Assembly (NCBI GenBank): GCA_028291765.1
Contig: JAQGNR010000186.1
Coordinates: forward strand, 1 to 44,052
Length of the DNA stretch: 44,052 nt
From: Herbaspirillum sp.
GTDB lineage: Bacteria > Pseudomonadota > Gammaproteobacteria > Burkholderiales > Burkholderiaceae_D
Direction of reading: 5' to 3'
Positions 32,612-41,439 of this stretch are shown piece after piece. Position 1 is the first letter of the stretch. The number at the start of each line of letters is the position of its first letter. A model generated the notes under the pieces. It was not told the DNA's origin, did no database searches, and saw only the letters and a program-made list of their open reading frames with translations. The position numbers and the translations under genes were made by a program.

Positions 32612-33649
32612 ATGATCAAAGTTGGTATTGTCGGCGGTACCGGGTATACAGGCGTTGAATTGCTGCGTCTGTTGGCGATGCATCCAGAAGTCAGCGTGCA
32701 GGCAGTGACTTCCCGCAAGGAAGATGGGATGCCGATCGCCGAGATGTTTCCGTCGCTGCGCGGACGTATCAATATTCCATTTTCTGCGCCCGAAAAAACC
32801 GATCTCACGCAATGCGATGTGGTGTTTTTTGCAACACCTCATGGAGTGGCGATGGCGCAGGCGCCACAATTACTGGCCGCCGGCGTTAAAGTCATCGATC
32901 TGGCTGCCGACTTCCGTCTGCAGGACACGGCCATCTTTGAAAAATGGTACAAGATGGCGCATAGCTGTCCCGACTTGCTCAAGGAAGCGGCTTACGGTCT
33001 GGTCGAACTGAATCGCGATGCCATCAAGAAAGCGCGTCTGGTAGGCAATCCCGGCTGTTATCCGACGACGATTCAACTGGGCTTGGCGCCGCTGCTCAAA
33101 GCCGGCGTGGTAGATGCCGCGCATCTGATCGCCGATTGCAAATCGGGCGTATCCGGCGCGGGCCGTAAGGCGGAAGTGGCGACCTTGTTCTCGGAAGCCT
33201 CCGATAATTTCAAGGCCTATGGCGTATCGGGACATCGGCATTTGCCGGAAACCATCGCGCAGTTGCAGCGCATGACCGATAGCAAGGTCGGACTGCTGTT
33301 TACGCCGCATCTGGTGCCGATGATTCGCGGTATGCAGGCGACGATATACGCACGCCTGACCGGGGATGTCGATAATACAGATTTGCAAAACTTGTTTGAA
33401 AACGCTTATCGCAATGAGCCGTTCGTCGATGTCATGCCGTTCGGTTCGACCCCGGACACGCGTTCGACACGCGCATCGAATATGCTGCGTATCGCACTGC
33501 ATCGTCCCGGCGATGGCGATACGCTGGTAGTGTTGGTAGTGCAGGATAATTTGGTCAAGGGGGCTGCCGGTCAGGCGGTGCAATGTATGAATCTGATGTT
33601 CGGCATGGATGAAACTACCGGCCTGATGCATGTGCCGGTGCTGCCGTAA
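32612..33649 (+). CDS. argC: N-acetyl-gamma-glutamyl-phosphate reductase
   Basis: 345 residues. Third step of arginine synthesis: NADPH-dependent reduction of N-acetylglutamyl phosphate to the semialdehyde. The N-terminal NADP loop is [17 protein letters not shown] (5-21). The catalytic Cys is in [11 protein letters not shown], and the SGHRHLPE segment holds the catalytic His. ATG 32612 is chosen because MIKVGIVGG is the family start and GTGGAG lies just upstream; an in-frame ATG six codons earlier is less likely. Confidence 0.97.
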   Translation: MIKVGIVGGTGYTGVELLRLLAMHPEVSVQAVTSRKEDGMPIAEMFPSLRGRINIPFSAPEKTDLTQCDVVFFATPHGVAMAQAPQLLAAGVKVIDLAADFRLQDTAIFEKWYKMAHSCPDLLKEAAYGLVELNRDAIKKARLVGNPGCYPTTIQLGLAPLLKAGVVDAAHLIADCKSGVSGAGRKAEVATLFSEASDNFKAYGVSGHRHLPETIAQLQRMTDSKVGLLFTPHLVPMIRGMQATIYARLTGDVDNTDLQNLFENAYRNEPFVDVMPFGSTPDTRSTRASNMLRIALHRPGDGDTLVVLVVQDNLVKGAAGQAVQCMNLMFGMDETTGLMHVPVLP

Positions 33650-33675
33650 CGTTATTGCCATAAAAACATAACGAC

Positions 33676-34413
33676 GTGAAATATAAATTATGGGTCAGGC
33701 GCCTGTCGATTTCGGCGCCGAAGATGACGATCAAAAGCCATCTGCCATGGAGCGTAAAAATCGTGTTCATGGTCATCGGCCTGGCGGTGGTTGCCGCCAT
33801 TGCCTATATCGTCTTTAATCAGGAGCAGGGCTTCGCTGCCTTTCGTCCTGGGGCGGACGATGAGCGTATCGCAGCGCTGACCCAGCAGGTGAAACAACTG
33901 ACCGAAGAACGCGATAGTTATTCCAGCACAGTCAATGCGTCGGAAAGCCAGCGCAATATCCAGAAGGCGGCAGAAAACCAGATGGCGACCCAAACCAAGG
34001 CGCTGGAAACGGAAAATGCCAAGCTGAAAGAGGATCTTGCCTTTTTTGAAAGTCTGTTGCCAACCAACATCGGTGTACAGGGCATCACCATCCAGCGGCT
34101 CAAAGCAGAGCTGGCAGGATCGGATCAATTGCGTTATCGTTTGCTGGTCATGCAGGGGCAAAATCCGGGTGGCGTTCATGTTTTCGTCGGTAATCTGCAA
34201 TTATCTGTTACCGTACTGCAACAAGGCCAGACCAAACTAATTACTTTTCCGACCGCCAGTAGTAGCGATGCGGCCAATTTCGGTCTATCTTTCAAATATT
34301 ACCAACGGCTGGAAGGCGATCTGACATTGCCGGAAGGCGCTACGGTTAAGTCCGTTCAAGCCCGGGTACTGGAAAAAGGGCAACTGCGTGCGCAGCAGGC
34401 AGTTAATCTGTAA
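33676..34413 (+). CDS. DUF6776-like single-pass membrane protein with coiled coil
   Basis: 245 residues. A short basic cytoplasmic N-terminus (MKYKLWVRRLSISAPKMTIK) precedes a membrane helix at about 28-47. Then comes a coiled coil (about 62-122: IAALTQQVKQLTEERDSYSS ...) and a beta-rich C-terminal domain facing the periplasm. The start is GTG 33676, preferred over ATG 33724 because related proteins, as I recall, share the RRLSISAP motif. It stands 12 bp before the bactofilin gene in the same direction, suggesting a shared role in cell-shape or envelope organisation. Function not established. Confidence 0.8.
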   Translation: MKYKLWVRRLSISAPKMTIKSHLPWSVKIVFMVIGLAVVAAIAYIVFNQEQGFAAFRPGADDERIAALTQQVKQLTEERDSYSSTVNASESQRNIQKAAENQMATQTKALETENAKLKEDLAFFESLLPTNIGVQGITIQRLKAELAGSDQLRYRLLVMQGQNPGGVHVFVGNLQLSVTVLQQGQTKLITFPTASSSDAANFGLSFKYYQRLEGDLTLPEGATVKSVQARVLEKGQLRAQQAVNL

Positions 34414-34425
34414 GGGGAAATCATC

Positions 34426-34821
34426 ATGTTCGGACGCAAAAATAAAAGCACGATCGACAGCTTGATCGGCGTCGCTACCAATATCAAGGGTGACGTGCAA
34501 TTCAACGGCGGATTGAGAATCGACGGCCAGGTGACCGGCAATCTCACTACCGAGACGGATAAGCCAAGCGTGCTGGTCATTTCAGAGCATGCCAGGATTA
34601 TGGGTGAAGTGAGGGCGGCGCATTTGATTGTCAACGGTGAAATCATCGGCGACGTTTATACTACCGAGCTACTTGAATTGCAGCCGAAAGCCCGCATAAC
34701 CGGTAATGTCTATTACAAGGCGCTGGAGATGCACGGCGGCGCTCTGGTATCTGGCCAATTGAGCCATGGACATGTCGCGGTGGAGCCGCTGTTGAAGCTG
34801 GCTGCGTCCAGCGATGCGTGA
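34426..34821 (+). CDS. Bactofilin (polymer-forming cytoskeletal protein)
   Basis: 131 residues. Bactofilins self-assemble into membrane-attached filaments that place cell-wall or stalk machinery. The central right-handed beta-helix repeats are visible as short strands ending in V-x-G or I-x-G: IKGDVQFNGGLRIDGQVTGN, ARIMGEVRAAHLIVNGEIIG, ARITGNVYYKALEMHGGALV. The N-terminal tail MFGRKNKSTIDSLIG is the usual membrane-binding segment. GGGGAA precedes the ATG. Likely co-transcribed with the preceding coiled-coil gene. Confidence 0.94.
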   Translation: MFGRKNKSTIDSLIGVATNIKGDVQFNGGLRIDGQVTGNLTTETDKPSVLVISEHARIMGEVRAAHLIVNGEIIGDVYTTELLELQPKARITGNVYYKALEMHGGALVSGQLSHGHVAVEPLLKLAASSDA

Positions 34822-34879
34822 AAATCTGGCAAGCGTATAATTGCGCCATTGCCTATTGTTTTCCTAGCAGGAGCCTGAA

Positions 34880-35248
34880 ATGAATGCAGTTGCCGAAATG
34901 ACCAGTCTTGAATCCATGCCAGCGCCTATCGTGTTCAGCGATAACGCGGCCCAAAAAGTTGCCCAACTGATCGAGGAAGAAGGTAATCCCGATCTGAAAC
35001 TGCGCGTTTTTGTGCAGGGTGGCGGCTGCTCCGGTTTCCAATACGGTTTTACGTTTGATGAAATCGTCAATGAAGACGACACCACGATGGTCAAAAACGG
35101 TGTGCAATTGCTGATCGATTCGATGAGCTACCAGTATCTGGTCGGCGCAGAAATCGACTACAAGGATGATCTTGAAGGTGCGCAGTTCGTGATTAAAAAT
35201 CCGAATGCCACGACCACCTGCGGTTGCGGATCGTCGTTTTCGGCTTGA
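34880..35248 (+). CDS. erpA: Iron-sulfur cluster insertion protein ErpA
   Basis: 122 residues. A-type carrier that delivers Fe-S clusters to apoproteins such as IspG. The three cluster-binding cysteines are Cys50 ([11 protein letters not shown]), Cys114 and Cys116 (TCGCGSSF). AGGAG precedes the ATG. A TATAAT-like box at 34836-34841 could be its own promoter, but no good -35 was found. Confidence 0.96.
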   Translation: MNAVAEMTSLESMPAPIVFSDNAAQKVAQLIEEEGNPDLKLRVFVQGGGCSGFQYGFTFDEIVNEDDTTMVKNGVQLLIDSMSYQYLVGAEIDYKDDLEGAQFVIKNPNATTTCGCGSSFSA

Positions 35249-35269
35249 TGCCAGCCACTGAAATCGAAT

Positions 35270-35297
35270 AAAAAAGGACGCCTCGGCGTCCTTTTTT
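35270..35297. terminator. Bidirectional intrinsic terminator between erpA and hemL
   Basis: AAAAAAGGACGC and GCGTCCTTTTTT form a symmetric stem, with A-run and T-run on either side, so it serves both converging genes. Confidence 0.93.
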
Positions 35298-35323
35298 ACG
35301 TCCCGCATAAAATGGCGCTACAA

Positions 35324-36643
35324 CTATCGGAGCATCTTGGCAAACGCAATGCGCGCTGCAGTTAAGGTCGATTCAATGATCGCATCGTCATGCTGCGCCG
35401 ATACAAATCCCGCTTCGAATGCGGATGGCGCCAAATAAATGCCTGCGTCCAGCATGGCATGGAAAAACTGGTTGAAGCGGGTCTTGTCGCATTGCATCAT
35501 GGTGGCAAAGTCGGTCGGTAGCTGGTCGGTGAAATACAGGCCGAACATACCGCCGACAGCGTCGCCGCAGAAAGGGATACCGTTACCGTTATTGCGCGCA
35601 ATTTCTACCAGCCCATCCACCAGTTTTCTGGTTTGCGCGCCCAAGGATTCGTAGAATCCCGGTGCCTGGATCAATTTTAATGTGCTCAGGCCGGCAGCTA
35701 CAGCGACCGGGTTGCCGGATAGCGTACCGGCCTGATAAACGCCTCCTAGCGGCGCCATATGCCGCATCAGATCGGCCCGGCCGCCAAAGGCTGCTACCGG
35801 CAAACCGCCGCCGATGACTTTGCCCAGCGCTGTGATATCAGGCGTAATGCCGTATAACGCTTGCGCACCGCCCAAAGCGACCCGGAAACCCGACATCACT
35901 TCATCGAAAATCAGCACGACGCCGTATTCGGTGCAAAGCCGGCGCATATTCTGCAGAAACTCTTTGCTGGCGCGCAGCAAATTCATATTGCCGGCGACAG
36001 GCTCAACGATAACGCAGGCGATTTCATTGCCGAACGCCTTGAACGCTTCTTCCAGTTGCTGGGTATTGTTGTAATCGAGCACCAGCGTGTGTTTGGCAAA
36101 ATCTTCCGGCACGCCGGCCGAAGTCGGATTGCCGAAAGTCAGTAGACCGCTGCCGGCTTTCACCAGCAGGGAATCGGCATGGCCGTGATAACAGCCTTCA
36201 AATTTGACGATTTTGTCGCGTCCGGTTGCGCCCCTTGCCAGACGCAATGCGCTCATGGTGGCTTCGGTGCCGCTTGAAACCAGACGCACCTGTTCAATGG
36301 ACGGCACCAGCTTGCAGATTTCTTCGGCCATCAGAATTTCGCCTTCGGTCGGCGCACCGAAGCTTAAGCCCTTGACGACGGCCTGTTGTACCGCCGCAAT
36401 CACCTCAGGATGCGCATGCCCGACAATGGCCGGCCCCCAGGAGCCGATGTAATCGATGTAACGCCGGTTATCGGCATCCCAGAAATAGGGGCCTTCGGCG
36501 CGCGTGATGAAACGTGGCGTGCCGCCCACGGAGCGGAAGGCGCGCACCGGGGAATTGACGCCGCCGGGGGTGGTTAGTTGGGCGCGGGCAAAGAGGGTAT
36601 CGTTATTGGATGCGTTGTGGGGTGCAGTGTCAGATGTAGTCAT
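35324..36643 (-). CDS. hemL: Glutamate-1-semialdehyde 2,1-aminomutase
   Basis: 439 residues. PLP enzyme converting glutamate-1-semialdehyde to 5-aminolevulinate in the C5 heme pathway. PLP-binding Lys275 lies in [11 protein letters not shown], with [15 protein letters not shown] (phosphate site) and [10 protein letters not shown] (Asp247 to the pyridine nitrogen). The N-terminal [19 protein letters not shown] is diagnostic. The first 12 residues are a variable Thr/Asn-rich extension. It follows the thiD-like gene after 12 bp, so the two are likely co-transcribed. Confidence 0.98.
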   Translation of the reverse strand: MTTSDTAPHNASNNDTLFARAQLTTPGGVNSPVRAFRSVGGTPRFITRAEGPYFWDADNRRYIDYIGSWGPAIVGHAHPEVIAAVQQAVVKGLSFGAPTEGEILMAEEICKLVPSIEQVRLVSSGTEATMSALRLARGATGRDKIVKFEGCYHGHADSLLVKAGSGLLTFGNPTSAGVPEDFAKHTLVLDYNNTQQLEEAFKAFGNEIACVIVEPVAGNMNLLRASKEFLQNMRRLCTEYGVVLIFDEVMSGFRVALGGAQALYGITPDITALGKVIGGGLPVAAFGGRADLMRHMAPLGGVYQAGTLSGNPVAVAAGLSTLKLIQAPGFYESLGAQTRKLVDGLVEIARNNGNGIPFCGDAVGGMFGLYFTDQLPTDFATMMQCDKTRFNQFFHAMLDAGIYLAPSAFEAGFVSAQHDDAIIESTLTAARIAFAKMLR

Positions 36644-36655
36644 ACGGAGTCAAAG

Positions 36656-37558
36656 TCAAATCTTGGGTAGATTGTTCAGGGGATTGGGATCGGTAGCGGC
36701 GGCATCGGGATTATCGGAATCGTCGGACTCCGGCGCTGCCGGCTCGCGAGCCCAGAAATAGCGATCGGGAATCAGCCGGCCCATGCCCATGCGTTGCGCA
36801 TGCGTGAGCGCCGCCAGGGTAAATTCCTGTGCTTCGGACACGGCTTCCGGCACTTCCAGGCCGTTCGCCAGCATCGCCGCAATGGCCGCCGATAATGTCG
36901 ACCCGGCGCCGGCAAATGAACCGGAAATACGTTGCCATGGATCGTGCCGGACTACGCCGCCGGCATCGAACAGGGTATTGGCGACCTGATTAAGCTCGCT
37001 CGGCGTACCGGTGACAAACAGATATTCGGCGCCTAGCTCGATGATATGCATTGCGTCCAGCATCAGCGTGTCTTGGCCGGCATCGCCGACCGGTTCGCGC
37101 CAGGTTTCCGCCAGCCGCGATAATTCGTCGGCAGACAGCAGCAGGACGGTGGTTTGCGGAATCAGCAATTCGCGGATGGCGATCAGGATGTCTTCGCCGT
37201 CTATGCCAGGATCGGGCATGGCGGTAATGAACGGATCCAGAATCAGCGGAATATCGGGATAGTCGGAGACGATTTCGGCAATCGCGGAAACGCTCTCGAT
37301 ACTGCCGACGTAGCCGACTTTGAATGCCATGACCGGCATGTCTTCCAACACGACGCGGGCTTGATCGGCAACCCAATCGACATCGATATCCTGCGTATCT
37401 TCGATGCGGGCGGTGTCGCCGATCAGAATGGATGTAATGACCGTCAGGCCGTGGCAACCCATGGCGGCGAACGTGGCGAGATCGGCCTGTATGCCGATGG
37501 CGCCGACCGGATCGGCCACGCCGAAAGTCAAAATAAGCGAAGAAGTTTGGTTTTGCAC
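36656..37558 (-). CDS. thiD: ThiD-like hydroxymethylpyrimidine/phosphomethylpyrimidine kinase family protein
   Basis: 300 residues. Ribokinase-fold kinase expected to phosphorylate HMP and HMP-P in thiamine synthesis. The substrate motif GIQADLATFAAMGCHGLTVITS is well kept. Two catalytic places differ from E. coli ThiD: the KGGH motif is replaced by VTGTPSE, and the GTGC motif reads AGAGSTLSAA, with Ser in place of the catalytic Cys. The tail beyond about 270 is long, acidic and disordered. The start is GTG 37558 with no obvious ribosome-binding site. Its activity as ThiD is therefore uncertain. It precedes hemL and is divergent from the rubredoxin gene. Confidence 0.82.
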   Translation of the reverse strand: MQNQTSSLILTFGVADPVGAIGIQADLATFAAMGCHGLTVITSILIGDTARIEDTQDIDVDWVADQARVVLEDMPVMAFKVGYVGSIESVSAIAEIVSDYPDIPLILDPFITAMPDPGIDGEDILIAIRELLIPQTTVLLLSADELSRLAETWREPVGDAGQDTLMLDAMHIIELGAEYLFVTGTPSELNQVANTLFDAGGVVRHDPWQRISGSFAGAGSTLSAAIAAMLANGLEVPEAVSEAQEFTLAALTHAQRMGMGRLIPDRYFWAREPAAPESDDSDNPDAAATDPNPLNNLPKI

Positions 37559-37663
37559 GTTGGGTAGATTAAGATATCCGGTTTTTGGGGCTTGCTATTG
37601 CTGATTGATTGCAAACAGATAGCCTCTGGCATTTTACTTGATTGAATTGAAGGATAGTCAGCC

Positions 37664-37858
37664 GTGAGTGATAACGCAAATTCGAATGAAGAATTCAAAA
37701 CCTGGATGTGCCTGATTTGCGGCTGGGTTTACGACGAAGCGGCCGGTTTGCCGGAGGAAGGTATTGCCGCCGGCACGCGTTGGGAAGATGTGCCGATGAA
37801 CTGGACTTGCCCCGAATGCGGCGCGCGTAAAGAAGATTTCGAAATGGTTGCTTTTTAG
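37664..37858 (+). CDS. Rubredoxin
   Basis: 64 residues. Small one-iron electron carrier. The four iron-binding Cys occur in two CxxC pairs: CLICGW (16-19) and CPECGA (49-52). A short charged N-terminal extension precedes the fold. The start is GTG 37664 with AAGGA nine bases upstream. The redox partner is not apparent; an aromatic-ring oxygenase gene lies 1 kb away, but a link is only a guess. Confidence 0.95.
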   Translation: MSDNANSNEEFKTWMCLICGWVYDEAAGLPEEGIAAGTRWEDVPMNWTCPECGARKEDFEMVAF

Positions 37859-37889
37859 CAGGGATGTAAGCGCTTCAAAAACAAGCGCT

Positions 37890-38768
37890 TTAAACGCCAG
37901 TCGCTACCGGCCGGGCCGGATCGGAACACCATTGGCTCCACGAGCCGGGATACAGCGCGGCGCCGTGGCGTCCCGCAATTTCCAGTGCCAGCAGATTATG
38001 GCAGGCGGTGACGCCTGAGCCGCATTGCATGACGTTTTGTTGCGTTGTGCTGATGATTTGATCCCATTCAGCGCGCAAATCGGCGGCCGGTTTAAAGCGG
38101 CCGTCCGGCTGCAGATTGTCTTTGAAAAAACGATTCCTGGCGCCGGGAATATGGCCGCCGACCGGATCCAGCGTTTCGTTTTCACCGCGAAAGCGATCAG
38201 GCGCGCGGGCGTCCACGATGGCATTTTTGCGTGCGCCTGCGAGAGGATGGTTCATGATATCGAGCAGCAACGCTTGCGTATCGACGGTCGTGACCAGCGA
38301 GGGGCGATCGGTAATATTGCCTGTTGCAGGCGATGGTTCGGCACTCGCGGTCAGTGCATAGCCCGCTTGCTGCCAGGCCGGGACCCCGCCGTCCAGCACC
38401 GCCGCGGCTTCATGTCCCACCCAACGCAACATCCACCACAGGCGCGCGGCGAACATGCCGCCGTGCGCATCGTAGGCGACAACCTGCGTATCGGTATTAA
38501 TGCCCCAGCCGGCTAATGTGGCCAGCCATGTGGCCCGTTGCGGCAGCGGATGCCGGCCTTTGAAGCTACCATCAGCCGCTACCGTGTGGTCGGCCAGATC
38601 ATGATCCAGCGCCGCAAATAGCGCACCGGGCAAATGCCCGGCTTGATAGGCCAGGCGGCCGGCGTCGGCTTGCATCAGATCGTGGCGGCAATCGATGACA
38701 ACTGTGCGTGCCGGCGATTGGGCCAGCAGCGCGGCTAGTTGTTGTGCAGAGATCAGTGTGGTGTACAT
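37890..38768 (-). CDS. sseA: Thiosulfate/3-mercaptopyruvate sulfurtransferase (two-domain rhodanese, SseA-type)
   Basis: 292 residues, two rhodanese domains. The C-terminal active site is Cys249 in QCGSGVTACH, the CGSGVTA form of mercaptopyruvate sulfurtransferases. The N-terminal domain has Asp in place of Cys (YDAHGGMFAARLWW), as usual for the inactive half. It transfers sulfane sulfur to acceptors such as cyanide or thioredoxin. ATG 38768 is chosen over one 12 codons upstream because AGGAA lies eight bases before it. It starts 11 bp after the Rieske oxygenase gene and is probably co-transcribed with it. Confidence 0.92.
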   Translation of the reverse strand: MYTTLISAQQLAALLAQSPARTVVIDCRHDLMQADAGRLAYQAGHLPGALFAALDHDLADHTVAADGSFKGRHPLPQRATWLATLAGWGINTDTQVVAYDAHGGMFAARLWWMLRWVGHEAAAVLDGGVPAWQQAGYALTASAEPSPATGNITDRPSLVTTVDTQALLLDIMNHPLAGARKNAIVDARAPDRFRGENETLDPVGGHIPGARNRFFKDNLQPDGRFKPAADLRAEWDQIISTTQQNVMQCGSGVTACHNLLALEIAGRHGAALYPGSWSQWCSDPARPVATGV

Positions 38769-38779
38769 GGCGTGGATTC

Positions 38780-39880
38780 CTACAATTGACGGGCCCGGTA
38801 CCATTCGTGGAAGTGTTGCATGCCGTCTTCCATCGGCGACTGGTAGGGCCCCGTTTCGTTGACGCCGCGCGCCATCAGAATACGGCGTCCGGCGTCCATG
38901 CGCAGTGCGATTTCATCGTCTTCAATGCAGGTTTCCATATAGGCAGCCCGTTGCGCTTCGACGAATTCCCGTTCGAACAGCGTGATTTCTTCCGGATAAT
39001 AAAACTCCACCACATTGGTGGTTTTTTGCGGACCGCGCGGCCACAGCGTCGAAACGATCAGTACATGGGGATACCACTCGACCATGATGTTCGGATACAG
39101 CGTCAGCCAGATTGCGCCATAGCGGGGCGGCTCCCCGTTACGGAAATTGAGCACCTGTTCCTGCCATTTTTTATAAACCGGCGAGCCCGATTTGGCTAAA
39201 CGGTTGTTCACGCCGACGGTCTGCACACTGTAATCGGCGCCGAATTCCCAAGTCAGATCGTCGCAGCTGACAAAGCTGCCCAGCCCCGGATGGAACGGCT
39301 CGACGTGATAATCCTCAAGATAGACTTCGATAAAGGTTTTCCAGTTGTAGTCGCACTCGTGTATTTCTGTGTGATCGTACAGATAACCGGAAAAATCCAG
39401 ATCTTTCGCCACGCCCAGCTGCTTGAGCTTTTCCGGAATGTTGTTGCCGTTCTGTTCAAACAGCAGGCCATTCCAGCTTTGCAGCGGTGTTTTGGAAAGG
39501 TTCAGGCAGGGCGTTTCGCCGAAATGCGGCGCGCCGATCAATTCGCCTTTGAGATCGTAAGTCCAGCGATGCAGCGGGCAGACGATATTGCGGGCATGGC
39601 CGTGGCCGTCCAGCATTTTGGCTTGACGATGACGGCAAACATTAGACATCAACTCAATACTGGCGTCGCTATTGCGCACCAGCATCCTGCCCTCGTTTTC
39701 CGAAGCCAGAGTGGCATAGTCGCCGACATTCGGCACCATGAGTTCATGGCCGACATAACGTGGGCCATGTTGAAAAAGCTGTTGGATTTCGCGCCGCAGC
39801 AGCGCTTCGTCGAAATAGACGTTTACCGGTAGCTGCGCATTGGAACGCGCCAGCTTGGCAAAACTAGCAAGATCGGACAT
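38780..39880 (-). CDS. Rieske non-heme iron oxygenase, alpha subunit type
   Basis: 366 residues. N-terminal Rieske [2Fe-2S] domain with ligands Cys82-x-His84 and Cys101-x2-His104 (CRHRQAK ... CPLHRWTYD). The C-terminal catalytic domain carries mononuclear iron ligands His192 and His197 (YLEDYHVEPFHPGL) and an acidic ligand near Asp321-Asp322. Related proteins hydroxylate rings or demethylate quaternary amines; the substrate cannot be told. No reductase or ferredoxin gene is adjacent. ATG 39880 has the strong ribosome-binding site GGGGGTAGGG; a longer frame upstream is less likely. Upstream of sseA, divergent from xseB. Confidence 0.9.
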   Translation of the reverse strand: MSDLASFAKLARSNAQLPVNVYFDEALLRREIQQLFQHGPRYVGHELMVPNVGDYATLASENEGRMLVRNSDASIELMSNVCRHRQAKMLDGHGHARNIVCPLHRWTYDLKGELIGAPHFGETPCLNLSKTPLQSWNGLLFEQNGNNIPEKLKQLGVAKDLDFSGYLYDHTEIHECDYNWKTFIEVYLEDYHVEPFHPGLGSFVSCDDLTWEFGADYSVQTVGVNNRLAKSGSPVYKKWQEQVLNFRNGEPPRYGAIWLTLYPNIMVEWYPHVLIVSTLWPRGPQKTTNVVEFYYPEEITLFEREFVEAQRAAYMETCIEDDEIALRMDAGRRILMARGVNETGPYQSPMEDGMQHFHEWYRARQL

Positions 39881-40180
39881 CCCTACCCCCCAAATTAATT
39901 TGCACCAACCTAAGAGAGAAAGAATCCGCAAAAACCTTTGTTCAAACTATTGCTAAAAATAATATGAAGAGGAAATTTTGGACAGAACTAAAAATTATGC
40001 CACGATCGGGCTTAATTCGCACGGGTTTTATTGAAATCAGCGGGTTTTAAGCGGTATTGGCGGCGGTCGGGGGCAGATTGTTTTAGAATAACTGGTTATC
40101 TTTCTTAATTATGACTTTCGTTGCCTTGTGCAAAAGTTGTTCCATAGGCCCTAGTAGGTCCGAGTCTTACCTTATCGTTT
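39881..40180. other. Divergent control region between the Rieske oxygenase gene and xseB
   Basis: 300 bp, A/T-rich near 39930-40000, no gene. A short dyad ATAAC-TG-GTTAT is at 40088-40099. Promoters for both directions should be here, but I found no -35/-10 pair good enough to call. Confidence 0.5.
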
Positions 40181-40438
40181 ATGCCCAAAAATTCCGTGAA
40201 CACCGCTCAGCCGGCATCGTTTGAACAGGCCATGCAAGAGTTGGAACAATTGGTGGCCCAGATGGAAGCCGGCGAATTGCCGCTGGAAGCCTCGGTTGCC
40301 GCTTACAAACGCGGCTCCGAACTGGTCAGATTCTGCAGCAGCCAGCTCGACAAGGTGGATCAGCAGGTCAAGCTGCTGGAAGGCGATATGTTAAAACCGT
40401 TCGTCTCCCAGAGCGACCGCAGCGAGGATGCGCAATGA
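40181..40438 (+). CDS. xseB: Exodeoxyribonuclease VII small subunit
   Basis: 85 residues. Small, helical subunit of the single-strand exonuclease XseAB. Recognised by SFEQAMQELEQLVAQMEAGELPLEASVAAYKRG and the following helix with LVRFCSSQLDKVDQQV. Its last four bases overlap the ispA start (ATGA), the usual xseB-ispA coupling. Confidence 0.96.
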   Translation: MPKNSVNTAQPASFEQAMQELEQLVAQMEAGELPLEASVAAYKRGSELVRFCSSQLDKVDQQVKLLEGDMLKPFVSQSDRSEDAQ

Positions 40439-41385
40439 ACACCGCAACGCGTATGGCTGCAGCAGTAAGCGGGGTCGCCGAAGCGGCAGCGCTTGCGGTC
40501 GAGTTCCCGCTATGGATGCAGCAGATTCAAGGCGATATCGAGACCGCGCTGGCGCATTTTTTGCCGCCTTCCTCGCAGACCCCGGAGCGTCTGCACGAGG
40601 CCATGCGTTATGCGGTGCTTGGCGGCGGTAAGCGGGTACGCCCATTATTGGTCTACGGTGCCGGCAATCTGTTCGATGCACCGCCGGCATTGCTGGCCAG
40701 AGTCGCCGCCGCGCTGGAAATGATTCACGTCTATTCGCTGGTGCACGACGACATGCCCTGCATGGACGACGATGCGTTGCGCCGCGGCAAGCCGACCGTT
40801 CATGTGCAATACGATGAAGCCACGGCATTGCTGGTCGGCGATGCATTGCAGGCGCAGGCATTCCGGCTGATGTCCGAACCCGGCGATCTGATCGATCCTG
40901 CGCGTCAGATGGCCATGTTGAACATGCTGGCGCAGGCCGCCGGTTCGCTCGGCATGTGCGGCGGTCAGGCGATCGATCTGGACAGTGTCGGCCTGCAATT
41001 ATCGCTCTCGCAGCTGGAACAAATGCATAGATTGAAAACCGGCGCCTTATTGCGCGCGGCGGTATTGTTGGGCGCTTTCAGCGGCCGGCAGTTGACGCCG
41101 CCGCAGTATGCCGCGCTGGAAAGCTACGCGGCGGCCATCGGGCTGGCTTTTCAGGTGGTGGACGATATACTCGATGCGACCATTGATTCGGCTACACTGG
41201 GAAAAACCGCTGGCAAGGATGCCATCGATAATAAACCGACCTATGTGTCGATTCTCGGCCTGGAGCAATCCCGGGTGCTGGCGCGCAAATTACGCGATGA
41301 CGCGCATCAGGCGCTGCGGCCCTTCGGCGACAATGCACTGCGTTTGCGGCAACTCGCGGACCTGATCGTGCAGCGACAGGCCTAA
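40435..41385 (+). CDS. ispA: Farnesyl diphosphate synthase (polyprenyl synthetase)
   Basis: 316 residues. Condenses IPP with DMAPP and GPP to FPP for quinone, undecaprenyl and hopanoid routes. First Asp-rich motif DDMPCMDDD at 105-113, with KRVRPLL before it; second Asp-rich motif DDILDAT at about 242-248. The two residues between the Asp pairs of the first motif and the absence of a bulky block upstream fit a short-chain FPP synthase. A roughly 25-residue N-terminal extension rich in Ala is longer than in E. coli. Between xseB and dxs, forming an isoprenoid gene cluster. Confidence 0.96.
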   Translation: MNTATRMAAAVSGVAEAAALAVEFPLWMQQIQGDIETALAHFLPPSSQTPERLHEAMRYAVLGGGKRVRPLLVYGAGNLFDAPPALLARVAAALEMIHVYSLVHDDMPCMDDDALRRGKPTVHVQYDEATALLVGDALQAQAFRLMSEPGDLIDPARQMAMLNMLAQAAGSLGMCGGQAIDLDSVGLQLSLSQLEQMHRLKTGALLRAAVLLGAFSGRQLTPPQYAALESYAAAIGLAFQVVDDILDATIDSATLGKTAGKDAIDNKPTYVSILGLEQSRVLARKLRDDAHQALRPFGDNALRLRQLADLIVQRQA

Positions 41386-41439
41386 CTATTCTGAGACGAC
41401 ACGACCCGGCCCCGGCACCTATTTCTTTAACGGCACAGC

